From JAAYXE01 sp964391195 (GTDB lineage Bacteria > Chloroflexota > Anaerolineae > Anaerolineales > UBA4823): a stretch of DNA of 64,000 nt. The DNA is taken from positions 12,959 to 76,958 of the forward strand of contig CAYMLG010000016.1 in the NCBI GenBank assembly GCA_964391195.1, written 5' to 3'. Below, piece after piece: positions 41,757 to 53,385 of this stretch. The notes beneath the pieces are model-generated. The model was not told the DNA's origin and ran no database searches. It saw only the letters and a program-made list of their open reading frames with translations. Within the stretch, counting starts at the first letter, position 1. Each line of letters opens with the position of its first letter. A program made the translations under genes and the position numbers.

Positions 41757-42380
41757 ATGATCTTGGAGCGAGCCTTTGCCTTATCGTTATCGGATGCGAC
41801 TGCTGCCGCGATGGCTGAGGTCGCTCGCCGGGTGCAGCGCAGCCTGGTTGTGGTGCAAAGCGCCCGGCATGGAGTGGGGGCGGGACTCGTCTGGCAGCGT
41901 GAGGGGTATGTGGTGACCAACTTCCATGTCATCGCCCGCGGCCGCCTGTCGGTCACCCTCCCCGATGGCGCCCGGTTCACCCCAGAAGTGGCCGCCCAGG
42001 ATCCGGGGATCGACCTGGCTCTCCTGCGCCTGCCGGATACGGATCTTATCCCTGCCCAACTGGCCGACTCGCAAGGACTGCGGGTGGGGCAGTTGGCCCT
42101 GGCGGTTGGTCACCCCTGGGGGCAGGCAGGCTCGGTCACAGCCGGGATCGTGAGCGGGCTGGGTTACGCCCAGACCCGCGGCGGCCGGGGTTCGGTGCCG
42201 ATCATCCGCACCGATGCCCGCCTGGCGCCGGGGAATTCCGGCGGGCCCTTGGTCAATGCCATGGGCGCGGTGATCGGGATCAACACCCTGCTGATCGGCG
42301 GTGACCTGGGGGTGGCGATCCCCACCCACGTGGTCTCGGCTTTCGTTGCCCAGGCCCTGGGAGAAGGGGTGTTAGCCTAG
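41757..42380 (+). CDS. Trypsin-like serine protease without PDZ domain
   Basis: The 207-residue product is a bare S1C protease domain with triad H57 (VVTNFHVIA), D86 (PGIDLALL) and S161 (PGNSGGPL). It is shorter than HtrA because nothing follows the protease domain. No signal peptide is visible. ATG 41757 lies 1 nt after the preceding stop, and GGGAGCG from the upstream gene can serve as ribosome site. It is related to the preceding protease but not a recent duplicate. The stop TAG shares a base with the GTG start of the LuxR gene. Confidence 0.88.
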   Translation: MILERAFALSLSDATAAAMAEVARRVQRSLVVVQSARHGVGAGLVWQREGYVVTNFHVIARGRLSVTLPDGARFTPEVAAQDPGIDLALLRLPDTDLIPAQLADSQGLRVGQLALAVGHPWGQAGSVTAGIVSGLGYAQTRGGRGSVPIIRTDARLAPGNSGGPLVNAMGAVIGINTLLIGGDLGVAIPTHVVSAFVAQALGEGVLA

Positions 42381-43063
42381 TGGATACTGGTGAGGGGGAT
42401 GGTGAGAGCGAGGAGTCTTTGATACGAGTGGCGGTGGTAACGCCGGTGCTGGCGGTGCGAGCCGGGCTGCGCCTCTTGCTGGAAAGCGGCGCTTCCGAGG
42501 CCTGTGACATCGAAGTCGTCGATGAAGCTGCTCGCCTGATCGACCTCGACCTGAGCCTGGGAGAGGTGGATGTGCTGCTGCTCACAGCCGAAGCCGCCAG
42601 TCATGCTGAACTGGCGGCTGCTCTCCAGACTTCTCCCAGCCCGCCCGCGGTCCTCCTCCTGGCCAGCAGCCCAGAAGAAGGCCGGATCTTGCCCGGTTTG
42701 CCCGTTCGGGCCTGGGGTTTATTGGAAATTGAGGCCTCTCAGGCCGAGCTTTTGGCCGCAGTGCAGGCTGTCCACGAAGGACTGCTGGCCGGTTCCCCCG
42801 TCTTGCTCGAGCCTTTTCTCGGACGGTCTCAGCCTTTGGGCGGCGGTGCGGTCGATCCACTGGTGGAGCCGCTCACCGAGCGAGAAACTCAGGTGCTGCA
42901 GCTGCTCGCTGAAGGCCTGGCGAACAAACAGATTGCTGTAGTCCTGGGCATCAGCGAACACACCGTCAAGTTCCACGTCTCGGCGATCTACTCCAAACTG
43001 GGAGTATCCAACCGTACCGAGGCCGTCCGGCTGGGTGTCCAGCGAGGTCTCATCCTGTTGTAA
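42380..43063 (+). CDS. LuxR-type response regulator with degenerate receiver
   Basis: The 227-residue protein has an N-terminal receiver-like fold (about 15-135) and a C-terminal LuxR/NarL helix-turn-helix (about 160-225, LTERETQVLQLLAEGLANKQ, then TVKFHVSAIYSKLGV). At the place of the phosphorylated Asp the sequence is VDVLLLTAE, with Thr instead of Asp, so ordinary phosphotransfer is unlikely. No histidine kinase is nearby. The GTG start overlaps the stop of the second protease gene (TAGTG), so the three genes form one translationally coupled unit. Confidence 0.85.
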   Translation: MDTGEGDGESEESLIRVAVVTPVLAVRAGLRLLLESGASEACDIEVVDEAARLIDLDLSLGEVDVLLLTAEAASHAELAAALQTSPSPPAVLLLASSPEEGRILPGLPVRAWGLLEIEASQAELLAAVQAVHEGLLAGSPVLLEPFLGRSQPLGGGAVDPLVEPLTERETQVLQLLAEGLANKQIAVVLGISEHTVKFHVSAIYSKLGVSNRTEAVRLGVQRGLILL

Positions 43064-43083
43064 CAACTGGCATAAATGCCTTT

Positions 43084-43126
43084 GTAAAAAACAGGGGTTT
43101 GTTTTACGCCAACCCCTGTTTTTTAC
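43084..43126. terminator. Bidirectional terminator, 16-bp stem
   Basis: GTAAAAAACAGGGGTT and its complement enclose an 11-nt loop; A-run and T-run flank it. It separates the LuxR gene from the convergent FKBP gene. Confidence 0.9.
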
Positions 43127-43131
43127 ATCGC

Positions 43132-43647
43132 TTATTCGTAATCGTCCTCGTCGTCCCCCTCACCGTGGATGTGACCGTGGGATAGCTCCTCGTCGGTCGC
43201 CGGGCGCAAATCCATCACAGTGACGTCGAAATGAAGGGTTTTACCGGCGAGCGGATGGTTGAAGCTCAGGCGGACGGTTTCATCCCGGATCTCGTCGATG
43301 AAAGCGTCCAGAGTTCCACCCTGTTGGTCGCGCAACTGCAGCGCTATGCCCCTTTCCATGGGGATATGGTCGGGAAATTCGCTGCGGGGGACATCGGCAA
43401 AGGCATCCTCGTCCACTTCGCCGTACCCCTGCTTGGGTTGAACGACCACCTGTTTCGACTCGCCGACCGACATGCCGTACAGTTCTTGCTCCAGGCCAGG
43501 AATAATCATGCCCGCGCCTTGAATGAACTGGATCGGATCGCCGTTTTCCGACGAGTCTACGATCTGCCCTTCCACTCGCAGGGTGTAATTTAGCGTGACA
43601 ACTTTGTTGTCCTGGACGGTGTTCTGCGTGTCCTCAGAAAAAGACAT
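43132..43647 (-). CDS. slyD: FKBP-type peptidyl-prolyl isomerase, SlyD-like
   Basis: The 171-residue cytosolic protein has the SlyD layout. An FKBP domain (VTLNYTLRVEGQIVDSSENG, FIQGAGMIIPGLEQELYGM) is split by an insert-in-flap domain (about 85-140, a chaperone module). A C-terminal tail ends in SHGHIHGEGDDEDDYE. The tail has only three His, so metal binding like that of E. coli SlyD is weak or absent. GGAGG precedes the ATG. Confidence 0.92.
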   Translation of the reverse strand: MSFSEDTQNTVQDNKVVTLNYTLRVEGQIVDSSENGDPIQFIQGAGMIIPGLEQELYGMSVGESKQVVVQPKQGYGEVDEDAFADVPRSEFPDHIPMERGIALQLRDQQGGTLDAFIDEIRDETVRLSFNHPLAGKTLHFDVTVMDLRPATDEELSHGHIHGEGDDEDDYE

Positions 43648-43876
43648 TGGGGCCTCCCTTTTTTAATCGAAACATCCCCCTGCATCTCGGTTCATTCTAT
43701 CACATTCGCTCTCTTGCACAGATATAAAAAAGGAAGGGTCTTTGAATCCTGCCCGGGCAGGGAAAAAGTGGGGCCGTTCCCTGACTTCGGCCAGGGAACG
43801 GCCCTCACAAACGCTCTTTTCAATCCACTTTCTAGGCCCTGTGTGGGCAGGTGGAAAGCGCCCGCTCTCTAACAGT

Positions 43877-44440
43877 CTAACAGGCCTGGACAGCCATCCC
43901 GGCCACGCAGCCCGGACCGCTTTCAGTGATGGGATCGCTTGTGTGCCAGACGGTCACCTCGGCTTCGATCTGCTCTTGCCCGCTGGCGTGCGCCACAGAA
44001 ATCCGGTGATGACCGTCACGCACGAAATACACCTCACCGATCTGGATCAACTCGACCGGGGGCAGCGACTGGTGCATGAGAACAGCGCGCGCCACGCTCA
44101 TCCAGCGGCTCTTGCTCCGCGAGTGGAGCGGGTAGAACTCGCGGTCGAAATCATTGGTACGGCCTTCGCTGCCCTGGATTTTCCGCACCGGCACCGTCTG
44201 GATGCCTGCGTAGGAGCGGCCGGTGATCACCGTCTGGCGCTGGAACTGGTTGAGATCCAACAGGCGGCGGGAGCGGCCGGTCAGGCGAGCCAGGATCTTC
44301 CCGATCAGGCCCTTCCACTCAGCGGCGCGGTACAGCATGATCGAATCGGAGATTGCCCGCTGGGCCGTTTTTGCGGAGATGTTGTTTTCGAAGAGCGTCT
44401 CCTGGGCAAAATAATAATTTTGCTGAAACATTTCGCTCAT
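43877..44440 (-). CDS. ParB-like domain protein, unknown function
   Basis: The 187-residue protein contains a ParB/Srx-type motif near residues 130-150: PVELIQIGEVYFVRDGHHR, followed by ISVAHASGQEQIEAEV. The N-terminal 110 residues are helical and basic, with no recognised domain. It is not a chromosome-partition ParB: the DNA-binding helix-turn-helix and a ParA partner are missing. AAAGGA precedes the ATG. A TATACT on the minus strand (44502-44497) may be its -10. The fold may bind or hydrolyse nucleotides; the function is unknown. Confidence 0.65.
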   Translation of the reverse strand: MSEMFQQNYYFAQETLFENNISAKTAQRAISDSIMLYRAAEWKGLIGKILARLTGRSRRLLDLNQFQRQTVITGRSYAGIQTVPVRKIQGSEGRTNDFDREFYPLHSRSKSRWMSVARAVLMHQSLPPVELIQIGEVYFVRDGHHRISVAHASGQEQIEAEVTVWHTSDPITESGPGCVAGMAVQAC

Positions 44441-44590
44441 TCCTTTCGCCTTCAGGACAGCCGCCGGGCTGCCTTTCGCCTATCGTTCATGATCCGAGTA
44501 TACGCCGCGCAAGTTTCGCGGTCGTTTCCCGGGCCCCGTTTCCCGCGTTTCCAGATCGTTTCCGGGCGATGGCTTTTCAAAGTAGTGATA

Positions 44591-44705
44591 GGTGTTTTGG
44601 TGGTTGGGGGTGGCAGCACCACCCCCAACCACCAAAACACCCAATCCTTCGGCCGGCGCTACCGGCCGCCTGCTGCCACGTGTGCACACCGTTGTGCGTG
44701 CACAC
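44591..44705 (+). repeat. Hairpin plus TGTGCGTGCACAC unit, copy C
   Basis: A perfect 23-bp stem (44591-44613 with 44619-44641, beginning GGTGTTTTGGTGGTTG) has a loop of only 5 nt. A smaller hairpin CGGCCGG / CCGGCCG follows at 44650-44668. The palindrome GTGTGCACAC is at 44680-44689. GTTGTGCGTGCACAC at 44691-44705 is identical over 15 nt to copy A. It occupies the 342-bp gap between two divergent genes, which also holds four GTTTCC copies (44524-44563). Confidence 0.75.
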
Positions 44706-44749
44706 CTTGCACACTGGTTTCGAGGCGTAACTTCCGGGTAGATTTCCGG

Positions 44750-44755
44750 TATAAT
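44750..44755 (+). promoter_or_regulatory. -10 box of the BTAD regulator gene
   Basis: TATAAT lies 27 nt before the TTG start at 44783. The expected -35 position (near 44727) has no good match, so an activator may be needed; the conserved motif of copy C ends about 20 nt upstream of that position. Confidence 0.55.
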
Positions 44756-44782
44756 CTGATAGTTAATAGAAGGAGACTTCCC

Positions 44783-47700
44783 TTGCCCCATTTGGCAATT
44801 TATACATTTGGTCCCCCGCGGGTGGAACTGGACGGCGAGCCGGTTGTCATCGAACGCAGCAAGGCGCTGGCGCTGCTCGTCTACCTGGCGCTTGAGCCTG
44901 GAGAGCACAGCCGCCAAAGCCTGGCAGTGCTGTTCTGGCCCGATTACGACCAAAGCCGGGCCTCGGCCTACCTGCGCCGGAATCTCTGGGCGTTGAAGGA
45001 GGCCCTGGGGCAGGACTGTATCGCTGCCGGGCGCGATCTCGTCCGTTTGAACCGGGAATCTGGGGTGTGGGTGGACGTACTCGAATTCCGCCGCCTGTTG
45101 GATTCTTGCCTGGAGCACGGGCACGGCAGCGCGCGCCAGGCGGTTTGCCCGGACTGCCTGGTCCCGCTGCAGCAAGCTGTCGAACTTTATCGGGCCGGTT
45201 TCCTGGAGGGGTTTGGGCTGCGCGATAGCCCGGGCTTCGACGACTGGCAGTTCTACCAGGCGGAAGGCTTGCGTCAATCGTTAGCAGCTGCTTTAGAGCG
45301 GCTGGCGCGCTGCCAGATGGACCAGCGGGTTTTCGAGCCGGCGATCGCTGCCGCCCGGCGCATGGTTGCCCTGAACCCGATCGCGGAGGAAGGTCACCGC
45401 CTGTTGATGCGGGCGTACGCCCTCGGCGGGCAGCATAACCTGGCTCTGCGCCAGTACCAGGAGTGTGCCCGTATCCTGGAGGCCGAGTTGGGCGTCGAGC
45501 CCCAACCCGAGACCCGTGACCTTTACGAACAGATCCGGGAAGGGCGGTTGGACAAGGGCAAACAAATGCCAGTCGCGCCCGCCTCGGCCCCGGTAGAGCC
45601 GGTCTCTGAAGCCGCCCCCGGAGCTCATCCCCCCGCTATTCCATCCCCAGCCAGGGTTCCCCCCAACAACCTGCCCGCCCAGCTAACGCCCTTTGTCGGA
45701 CGAGTGGCTGAACTGGCGACGATTTCCGGGCTGTTGGGCAACCCTGACTGCCGCTTGCTCACCCTGCTTGGGCCAGGGGGGATTGGCAAGACCCGCCTGG
45801 CGATCGAGGCGGCTTCGCGGGCGCTCCAGGGGTCTCCCGGACGCTACCCGCAGGGCGTGTTCTTCGTCCCGCTGGCTTCGCTCAGCGACCCGGCCTATCT
45901 CCCCCAGACCATCGCCGACGCGCTGCAGTTCGACCTCCGGGCCGAGGAAGCGCCGCGCCAGCAGTTGATCGATTACCTGCGGGAGCGCACTCTGCTGTTC
46001 GTGCTCGACAACTTCGAACAACTGGTCGCCGGGGTGGATCTGCTTGCCGAGATCCTGGAAAAGGCCCCAGGGGTGGAAATGCTGATCACCTCACGCGAGC
46101 GCCTGAACCTGCCCGCTGAATGGGTGCTGGACGTGCAGGGGCTGGCCTACCCCGAGGAGGGCGATCCGCGATCGGGCGATCCGCGATCGCTGGACGAATA
46201 CAGCGCCGTGCGCCTGTTCGTGCAAGAGGCGCGCCGGGTGCGGGTGGATTTCGTCCTTACGGAGGAGGACAGGCCGGGCCTGATTGAAATTTGCAAGCTG
46301 GTGCAGGGCATGCCGCTGGGACTGGAACTGGCGGCCGCCTGGACCCGGTTGTTCTCCTGCCGGGAGATCGCGCAGGAAATCCGCCGCTCCACCGATTTCC
46401 TCTCCGTCTCGCTGCGCGGAGTCCCCGACCGTCACCAGAGCCTGCGCGGGGTATTTGAGCACTCCTGGGGTCTGCTTTCTGAAGAGGAGAAATCCGCCTT
46501 CCGCAAGCTGTCGATCTTCCGCGGCCCGTGTCGATCGGCGGCGGCGGAATACGTGATCTCGACCCGCGAGCAGAGTGAACGCGACCCGCAGGCCTTGTTC
46601 CTGCTCTCGGCCCTGGTGGATAAGTCGATGCTGCGCCGCAGCGCTTCAGGGTATTACGAGATGCACGAGCTGCTCAAACAATATGCGGGTGAAAAACTGG
46701 AGCAGGTCCCGGATGAGAAGGCGGAGGCCTATCGCCGCTACGCCGAGTTCTACGCCCGGCTGATGACCGGTTTTGAACACGAGCTCAAGAGCGGTCGCCA
46801 CCAACTGGCCCTCCAGCAGATGGAGATCGAGATCGAGGATTTGCGCCAGTCCTGGCGATGGATGGTGGAACAGGCCCGGCTGGATCTGCTCGAGCAGGCC
46901 ATGATCGCCCTGAACCTGTTCTCCGACATGCGGAGCCGCCTCGATGAAGGTTATGCTCTTTTTCACCTGGCAGCCGACCGCCTCAGGGAGCTCGACCGGA
47001 ATACAGCGGGCGGGGATGATGATCCGGACCTGATCGCATTATTGGCCATTCTCACCTATGTAGAGGGAGCTTCGGCAAGCGGGCTGGGGGAATATCAGCA
47101 CGCCAGGGCCTGTTTCCATGAAAGCGAAACCCTGCTGCGCCGCCTGGAGGCGCTTCCCGATTTTCCACCCGAGCGGAAGGCAGTTGTATCGACCCTGGTC
47201 CACTTTGGCAATATTTCCCACGATGCGAAAGAGGTGAAGCGCCGCTATGCGGAGAGTGTGGCGGCGTTTGAGCGGACCGGTAACCGCTGGGGCCAGGCCC
47301 TGGCGCACCTGATCATGAGCTATTTTTACCAATACCCGCTCCGCGACCAGGACCGGGCCCGGGCGTTGCGCCAGGAGAGCCTGGCCCTGTTCGATTCGAT
47401 CGGCAATCACTGGGGCATTACCATGTGCCTGGTGGACCTGGCGGATATGGCGCTGGGTTTGGGCGAATATGACGAAGCGACCGCTCTTGCCCTGCGAGGC
47501 CTGAGCTTGAGCCGGCAGAACAATGACCGCTGGCGGATGATCGGGGCGCTGATTATCCTGGGCCAGGTGGAGGTCGCCCGCGGCAATTTTCCCCAGGCTC
47601 ATGCCTATTACGATGAAGCCATCACTCTGGTGAAAGAATCCGGCAGCCGCAGCAGCCTGGCTTCGATCCTGGACTGTATGGGGTATCTGAACTTGCTCGA

Positions 47701-48274
47701 AGGTGATTATGATGGGGCCGAGCAGAAGTATCGCAAAAGCCTGCTGATCAACCGGGAGGCAGGTAACGATCGGGCAGCCGGGATGGCGTTGATGAATCTG
47801 GCCGACGTGGTCAGAGAGCGGGGCGATCGGGAGCGGGCCAGGAGCCTGTACCTGGAGAGCCTGAGCCTGTTCCGGGCCACGTACGAGATTTGGGGGATGC
47901 ATTGGGGACAGGCCATTGTGCTCAAGAAACTGGGCGGCCTGGTGATGGAAGATGGCGACTTCGAGCAGGCCAGGGAGCATTTCCGCCAGGCGCTGATCAG
48001 CTCGCTCGAGATCCAGCGCCCGCCGGAAGTGCTGGATCTGCTGTCCGTGCTGGCAGAGGCGCACGCACAGGCCGGCGAACCCGAGCGGGCGGTCGAGCTG
48101 CTGAGCTACGTTCTCGACCACCCGGCGTCCGCCCGCGATACAGTGGAGCGGGCCTCCCGTCTGCTCGCCCATCTGCGCAGTGAACTGCCCGCTGAACAGT
48201 ACCAGGCTGCCGAACAGCGCTTCCTGTTCCTGGACCTGGAATCCCTCGCTGCCCGGCTGCTCGCCTCCTGGTAA
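44783..48274 (+). CDS. BTAD/SARP-type transcriptional regulator with AAA ATPase and TPR domains
   Basis: The frame is open far upstream, but homology begins at TTG 44783, with AAGGAG 7 nt before it; this gives 1163 residues. Order of domains: winged-helix DNA-binding domain (about 1-95, YTFGPPRVELDGEPVVIERS), bacterial transcriptional activation domain BTAD (about 100-250) and a Pro/Ala linker. A signal-transduction ATPase of the STAND type follows, with Walker A LLGPGGIGKTR near 330 and FVLDNFEQLV. TPR repeats fill about 690-1160. Such proteins act as self-contained sensors; the ligand and target genes are unknown. A 15-bp tandem repeat lies in the ATPase part. Confidence 0.9.
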   Translation: MPHLAIYTFGPPRVELDGEPVVIERSKALALLVYLALEPGEHSRQSLAVLFWPDYDQSRASAYLRRNLWALKEALGQDCIAAGRDLVRLNRESGVWVDVLEFRRLLDSCLEHGHGSARQAVCPDCLVPLQQAVELYRAGFLEGFGLRDSPGFDDWQFYQAEGLRQSLAAALERLARCQMDQRVFEPAIAAARRMVALNPIAEEGHRLLMRAYALGGQHNLALRQYQECARILEAELGVEPQPETRDLYEQIREGRLDKGKQMPVAPASAPVEPVSEAAPGAHPPAIPSPARVPPNNLPAQLTPFVGRVAELATISGLLGNPDCRLLTLLGPGGIGKTRLAIEAASRALQGSPGRYPQGVFFVPLASLSDPAYLPQTIADALQFDLRAEEAPRQQLIDYLRERTLLFVLDNFEQLVAGVDLLAEILEKAPGVEMLITSRERLNLPAEWVLDVQGLAYPEEGDPRSGDPRSLDEYSAVRLFVQEARRVRVDFVLTEEDRPGLIEICKLVQGMPLGLELAAAWTRLFSCREIAQEIRRSTDFLSVSLRGVPDRHQSLRGVFEHSWGLLSEEEKSAFRKLSIFRGPCRSAAAEYVISTREQSERDPQALFLLSALVDKSMLRRSASGYYEMHELLKQYAGEKLEQVPDEKAEAYRRYAEFYARLMTGFEHELKSGRHQLALQQMEIEIEDLRQSWRWMVEQARLDLLEQAMIALNLFSDMRSRLDEGYALFHLAADRLRELDRNTAGGDDDPDLIALLAILTYVEGASASGLGEYQHARACFHESETLLRRLEALPDFPPERKAVVSTLVHFGNISHDAKEVKRRYAESVAAFERTGNRWGQALAHLIMSYFYQYPLRDQDRARALRQESLALFDSIGNHWGITMCLVDLADMALGLGEYDEATALALRGLSLSRQNNDRWRMIGALIILGQVEVARGNFPQAHAYYDEAITLVKESGSRSSLASILDCMGYLNLLEGDYDGAEQKYRKSLLINREAGNDRAAGMALMNLADVVRERGDRERARSLYLESLSLFRATYEIWGMHWGQAIVLKKLGGLVMEDGDFEQAREHFRQALISSLEIQRPPEVLDLLSVLAEAHAQAGEPERAVELLSYVLDHPASARDTVERASRLLAHLRSELPAEQYQAAEQRFLFLDLESLAARLLASW
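46161..46190 (+). repeat. In-frame tandem duplication of 15 bp
   Basis: Two adjacent 15-bp copies (GCGATCCGCGATCGG, last base differing) encode the repeated residues GDPRS in a surface loop of the BTAD regulator. The copies are almost identical, so the duplication is recent. Confidence 0.8.
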
Positions 48275-48444
48275 AACCTCGCCCGAGCGCACTTTCCCCT
48301 TCCTGCAAAAACTGCAAGGGGTTACGGTGTCAGGTGATCTCCGCCGCCGCCGTGCCCTGCTCTCTGTGTTCTCTGTGGACTCTGTGGTGAAACCCTTCCT
48401 GCCCAATCGGGACCATCACCGCCTCCCTGCGGGTAAGACCATAA

Positions 48445-48484
48445 AATTACCCCGCCGCGCCATTACGGGCGCGGCGGGGTAATT
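48445..48484. terminator. Bidirectional terminator, 16-bp stem
   Basis: AATTACCCCGCCGCGC and its complement enclose an 8-nt loop, between the BTAD regulator and the convergent pepA gene. The rest of the 243-bp gap shows nothing else. Confidence 0.8.
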
Positions 48485-48517
48485 CATCGTCAAAACCCAA
48501 CCCTATCTGTGGCGCGC

Positions 48518-49960
48518 TTACCCGGCCAGGGTCTCGAGATAGTCGAGAATCAGGCGGACGCCGAAACCGGTGGCGCCTTTGCCGGAATAGGGCAGATCCC
48601 GGTCGATGAAAGCTGTGCCGGCCACGTCCAGGTGGGCCCAGGGGACATCGTCGGGCACGAACTGCTTCAGGAAGATCCCGCCGACGATGGGGTGCGCCCC
48701 GCGCTGGGCTGAGGAATTCTTCAAGTCACTGTCATCGCCTTTGATCAGCTCGAAATAGTCATCGTCGAGGGGCAGGCGCCACAGGCGTTCGTGAACGCGC
48801 TCGCCGGACTGCGCCAGGGCCTGGGCCAGGTCTTCGTTATTGGAGAGCAGGCCGGCGCGCACCTGCCCGAGGGCGACGACCACGCCGCCGGTGAGGGTGG
48901 CGATGTCGATGATCGCCCGCGGTTGGTAATTGCGGTGGGCGTAAGTCAGGGCGTCGGCCAGCACCAGCCGCCCCTCGGCGTCGGTGCTGATGATCTCGAT
49001 CGTCTTGCCGGAGAGGCTGGTGATGATGTCGTTGGGGCGGTACGCGAGGTCAGAGACCATATTCTCGGCCGCGGCAATGATGCCAACCAGGGGGATGGGC
49101 AGTTCGAGGCGGGCGGCGGCGTGCAGCAGGCCGAGCACATCGGCCCCACCGCACTTATCGTACTTCATCCCCACCATGCCGTTGCGGTCTTTGAGCGAAT
49201 AGCCCCCGGTGTCGAAGGTGATTGCTTTGCCGATCACCACCACAGGGCGGGCGCCGGCGGGAGGATTTTTCCCCGGGTACTCGATCACAATCAGCCGGGA
49301 GGGGGCGCGGCTGCCCTGGCCCACGGCCAGGATGGCCCCGGCGCCCAACTGCTGCAGGGCGGTCTCATCCAGGACGGTGACCTTCAGGCCGAGTTCCTGC
49401 CCCAGGTCCCGGGCGCGCTGGGCCAGGGTGACCGGGTTGATGAGGTTCGGCGGCTCGTGCGCGATGCGCCGGGCGAGGTTCACCCCCTCGGTCACCAATT
49501 GCGCCTTGCGGACGGCCTGCTCCACGGCCGGATCGGCGGCGGCCAGGATGTGGACGGTGAGGGGTTGGGCGATTCCATCGCCGGATTTAAGGTCGGCGAA
49601 GCGGAAGCTGCGCAGCAGCAAGCCCTCGGTAAAAGCCCGGGCGACCTCGGCGGCGCTCAGGCGGCCGGCGGGCTCGGGGCGGAAGGCGGGACCGGCGGGT
49701 TGGTACTTCGCCAGCCATTTGGCCGCAGCCCCACCGGCGCGGCGGACCCGCTCGGAGTCGATCTTTTCTGCTTCGCCCAGCGAGATCAGCAGGCGACGCC
49801 CGGCCTGGGTTTCCACCAGGAGCAGGTCGCCGGCCTCCTTTCCGGGCTGGCCCGGCCCCGGCTGCCCACCGGGTACGAGCTCGATGGTGAGGTCGCCCTG
49901 CCATTCATCCGCAGGGGTGAGGCTGATTTGGAATTCGGAGAGGATCGGTTGCTGTGTCAC
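48518..49960 (-). CDS. pepA: Leucyl aminopeptidase (M17 family)
   Basis: This two-metal cytosolic aminopeptidase releases N-terminal Leu and other residues from peptides. The 480-residue protein has the non-catalytic N-terminal domain (1-165) and the catalytic domain. Metal and active-site residues lie in IGKAITFDTGGYSLK (Lys, Asp), MKYDKCGGADVLG (Asp) and STDAEGRLVLAD (Asp, Glu, Arg). The classical signature NTDAEGRL begins with Ser instead of Asn here. Its base composition is strikingly GC-rich and leaves long open frames on the other strand. The gene lies 30 bp behind glyQS on the same strand. Confidence 0.94.
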   Translation of the reverse strand: MTQQPILSEFQISLTPADEWQGDLTIELVPGGQPGPGQPGKEAGDLLLVETQAGRRLLISLGEAEKIDSERVRRAGGAAAKWLAKYQPAGPAFRPEPAGRLSAAEVARAFTEGLLLRSFRFADLKSGDGIAQPLTVHILAAADPAVEQAVRKAQLVTEGVNLARRIAHEPPNLINPVTLAQRARDLGQELGLKVTVLDETALQQLGAGAILAVGQGSRAPSRLIVIEYPGKNPPAGARPVVVIGKAITFDTGGYSLKDRNGMVGMKYDKCGGADVLGLLHAAARLELPIPLVGIIAAAENMVSDLAYRPNDIITSLSGKTIEIISTDAEGRLVLADALTYAHRNYQPRAIIDIATLTGGVVVALGQVRAGLLSNNEDLAQALAQSGERVHERLWRLPLDDDYFELIKGDDSDLKNSSAQRGAHPIVGGIFLKQFVPDDVPWAHLDVAGTAFIDRDLPYSGKGATGFGVRLILDYLETLAG

Positions 49961-49990
49961 AGGGTTGCTCCTTTTTGAGACATGGCTAGG

Positions 49991-53044
<3,054 letters not shown>

Positions 53045-53169
53045 TGGCTGTCACTCATGCTTCATTTTGGATTTAAAGATAGCGGGGCGCCCCATGCAGC
53101 CCCCGCGCAGGCAGCAGGGCCTGCCCTGGCAGAGCCGTCCGGCTTCCCGCCAGGAGCAGAACGCGTTTC

Positions 53170-53175
53170 ATTATA
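53170..53175 (-). promoter_or_regulatory. -10 box of the glyQS gene
   Basis: TATAAT reads on the minus strand from 53175 to 53170, giving a leader of about 120 nt before ATG 53044. The -35 region is weak. The leader contains short GC-rich hairpins but no T-box sequence. Confidence 0.5.
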
Positions 53176-53267
53176 ATCCAAACGGAAGACTGGTCATCCA
53201 ATGACTAATAACTGTTACAGGGGCGCAGGATGGGGGAGAGGGGCGCGGCGGTTGAAAAAGGCGCGTA

Positions 53268-53289
53268 GGGCAAGATGCCGATCTTGCCC
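53268..53289. other. Perfect hairpin in the glyQS-WYL intergenic region
   Basis: GGGCAAGAT and ATCTTGCCC form a 9-bp stem with a 4-nt loop. A second, shorter hairpin (GCGACC / GGTCGC) is at 53330-53348. The 632-bp gap between glyQS and the WYL regulator also contains the two promoters listed separately and no convincing gene. Confidence 0.5.
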
Positions 53290-53385
53290 GTGCAGCCCAC
53301 CGGGCCAGAGGCGTGGGATAAGATGCCATGCGACCGTATTTTGGTCGCCCTTGCCTGGGCTGGCTCTTTTGGGTAGTGAAGCCGG

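Noticed and set aside
43742..44782. Upstream extension of the BTAD regulator by about 350 codons
   Set aside because: The extension runs antisense through the ParB-like gene and through the hairpin repeat; homology, ribosome site and -10 box all support TTG 44783.
47039..48406. 455-codon open frame on the minus strand opposite the BTAD regulator
   Set aside because: It lies entirely antisense to the TPR region of a conserved protein and beyond its stop, with no ribosome site or domain.
53045..53190. Glycine T-box or glycine riboswitch before glyQS
   Set aside because: No GGTGG-ACCGCG type T-box sequence and no glycine aptamer pattern on the minus strand; only short GC-rich hairpins.
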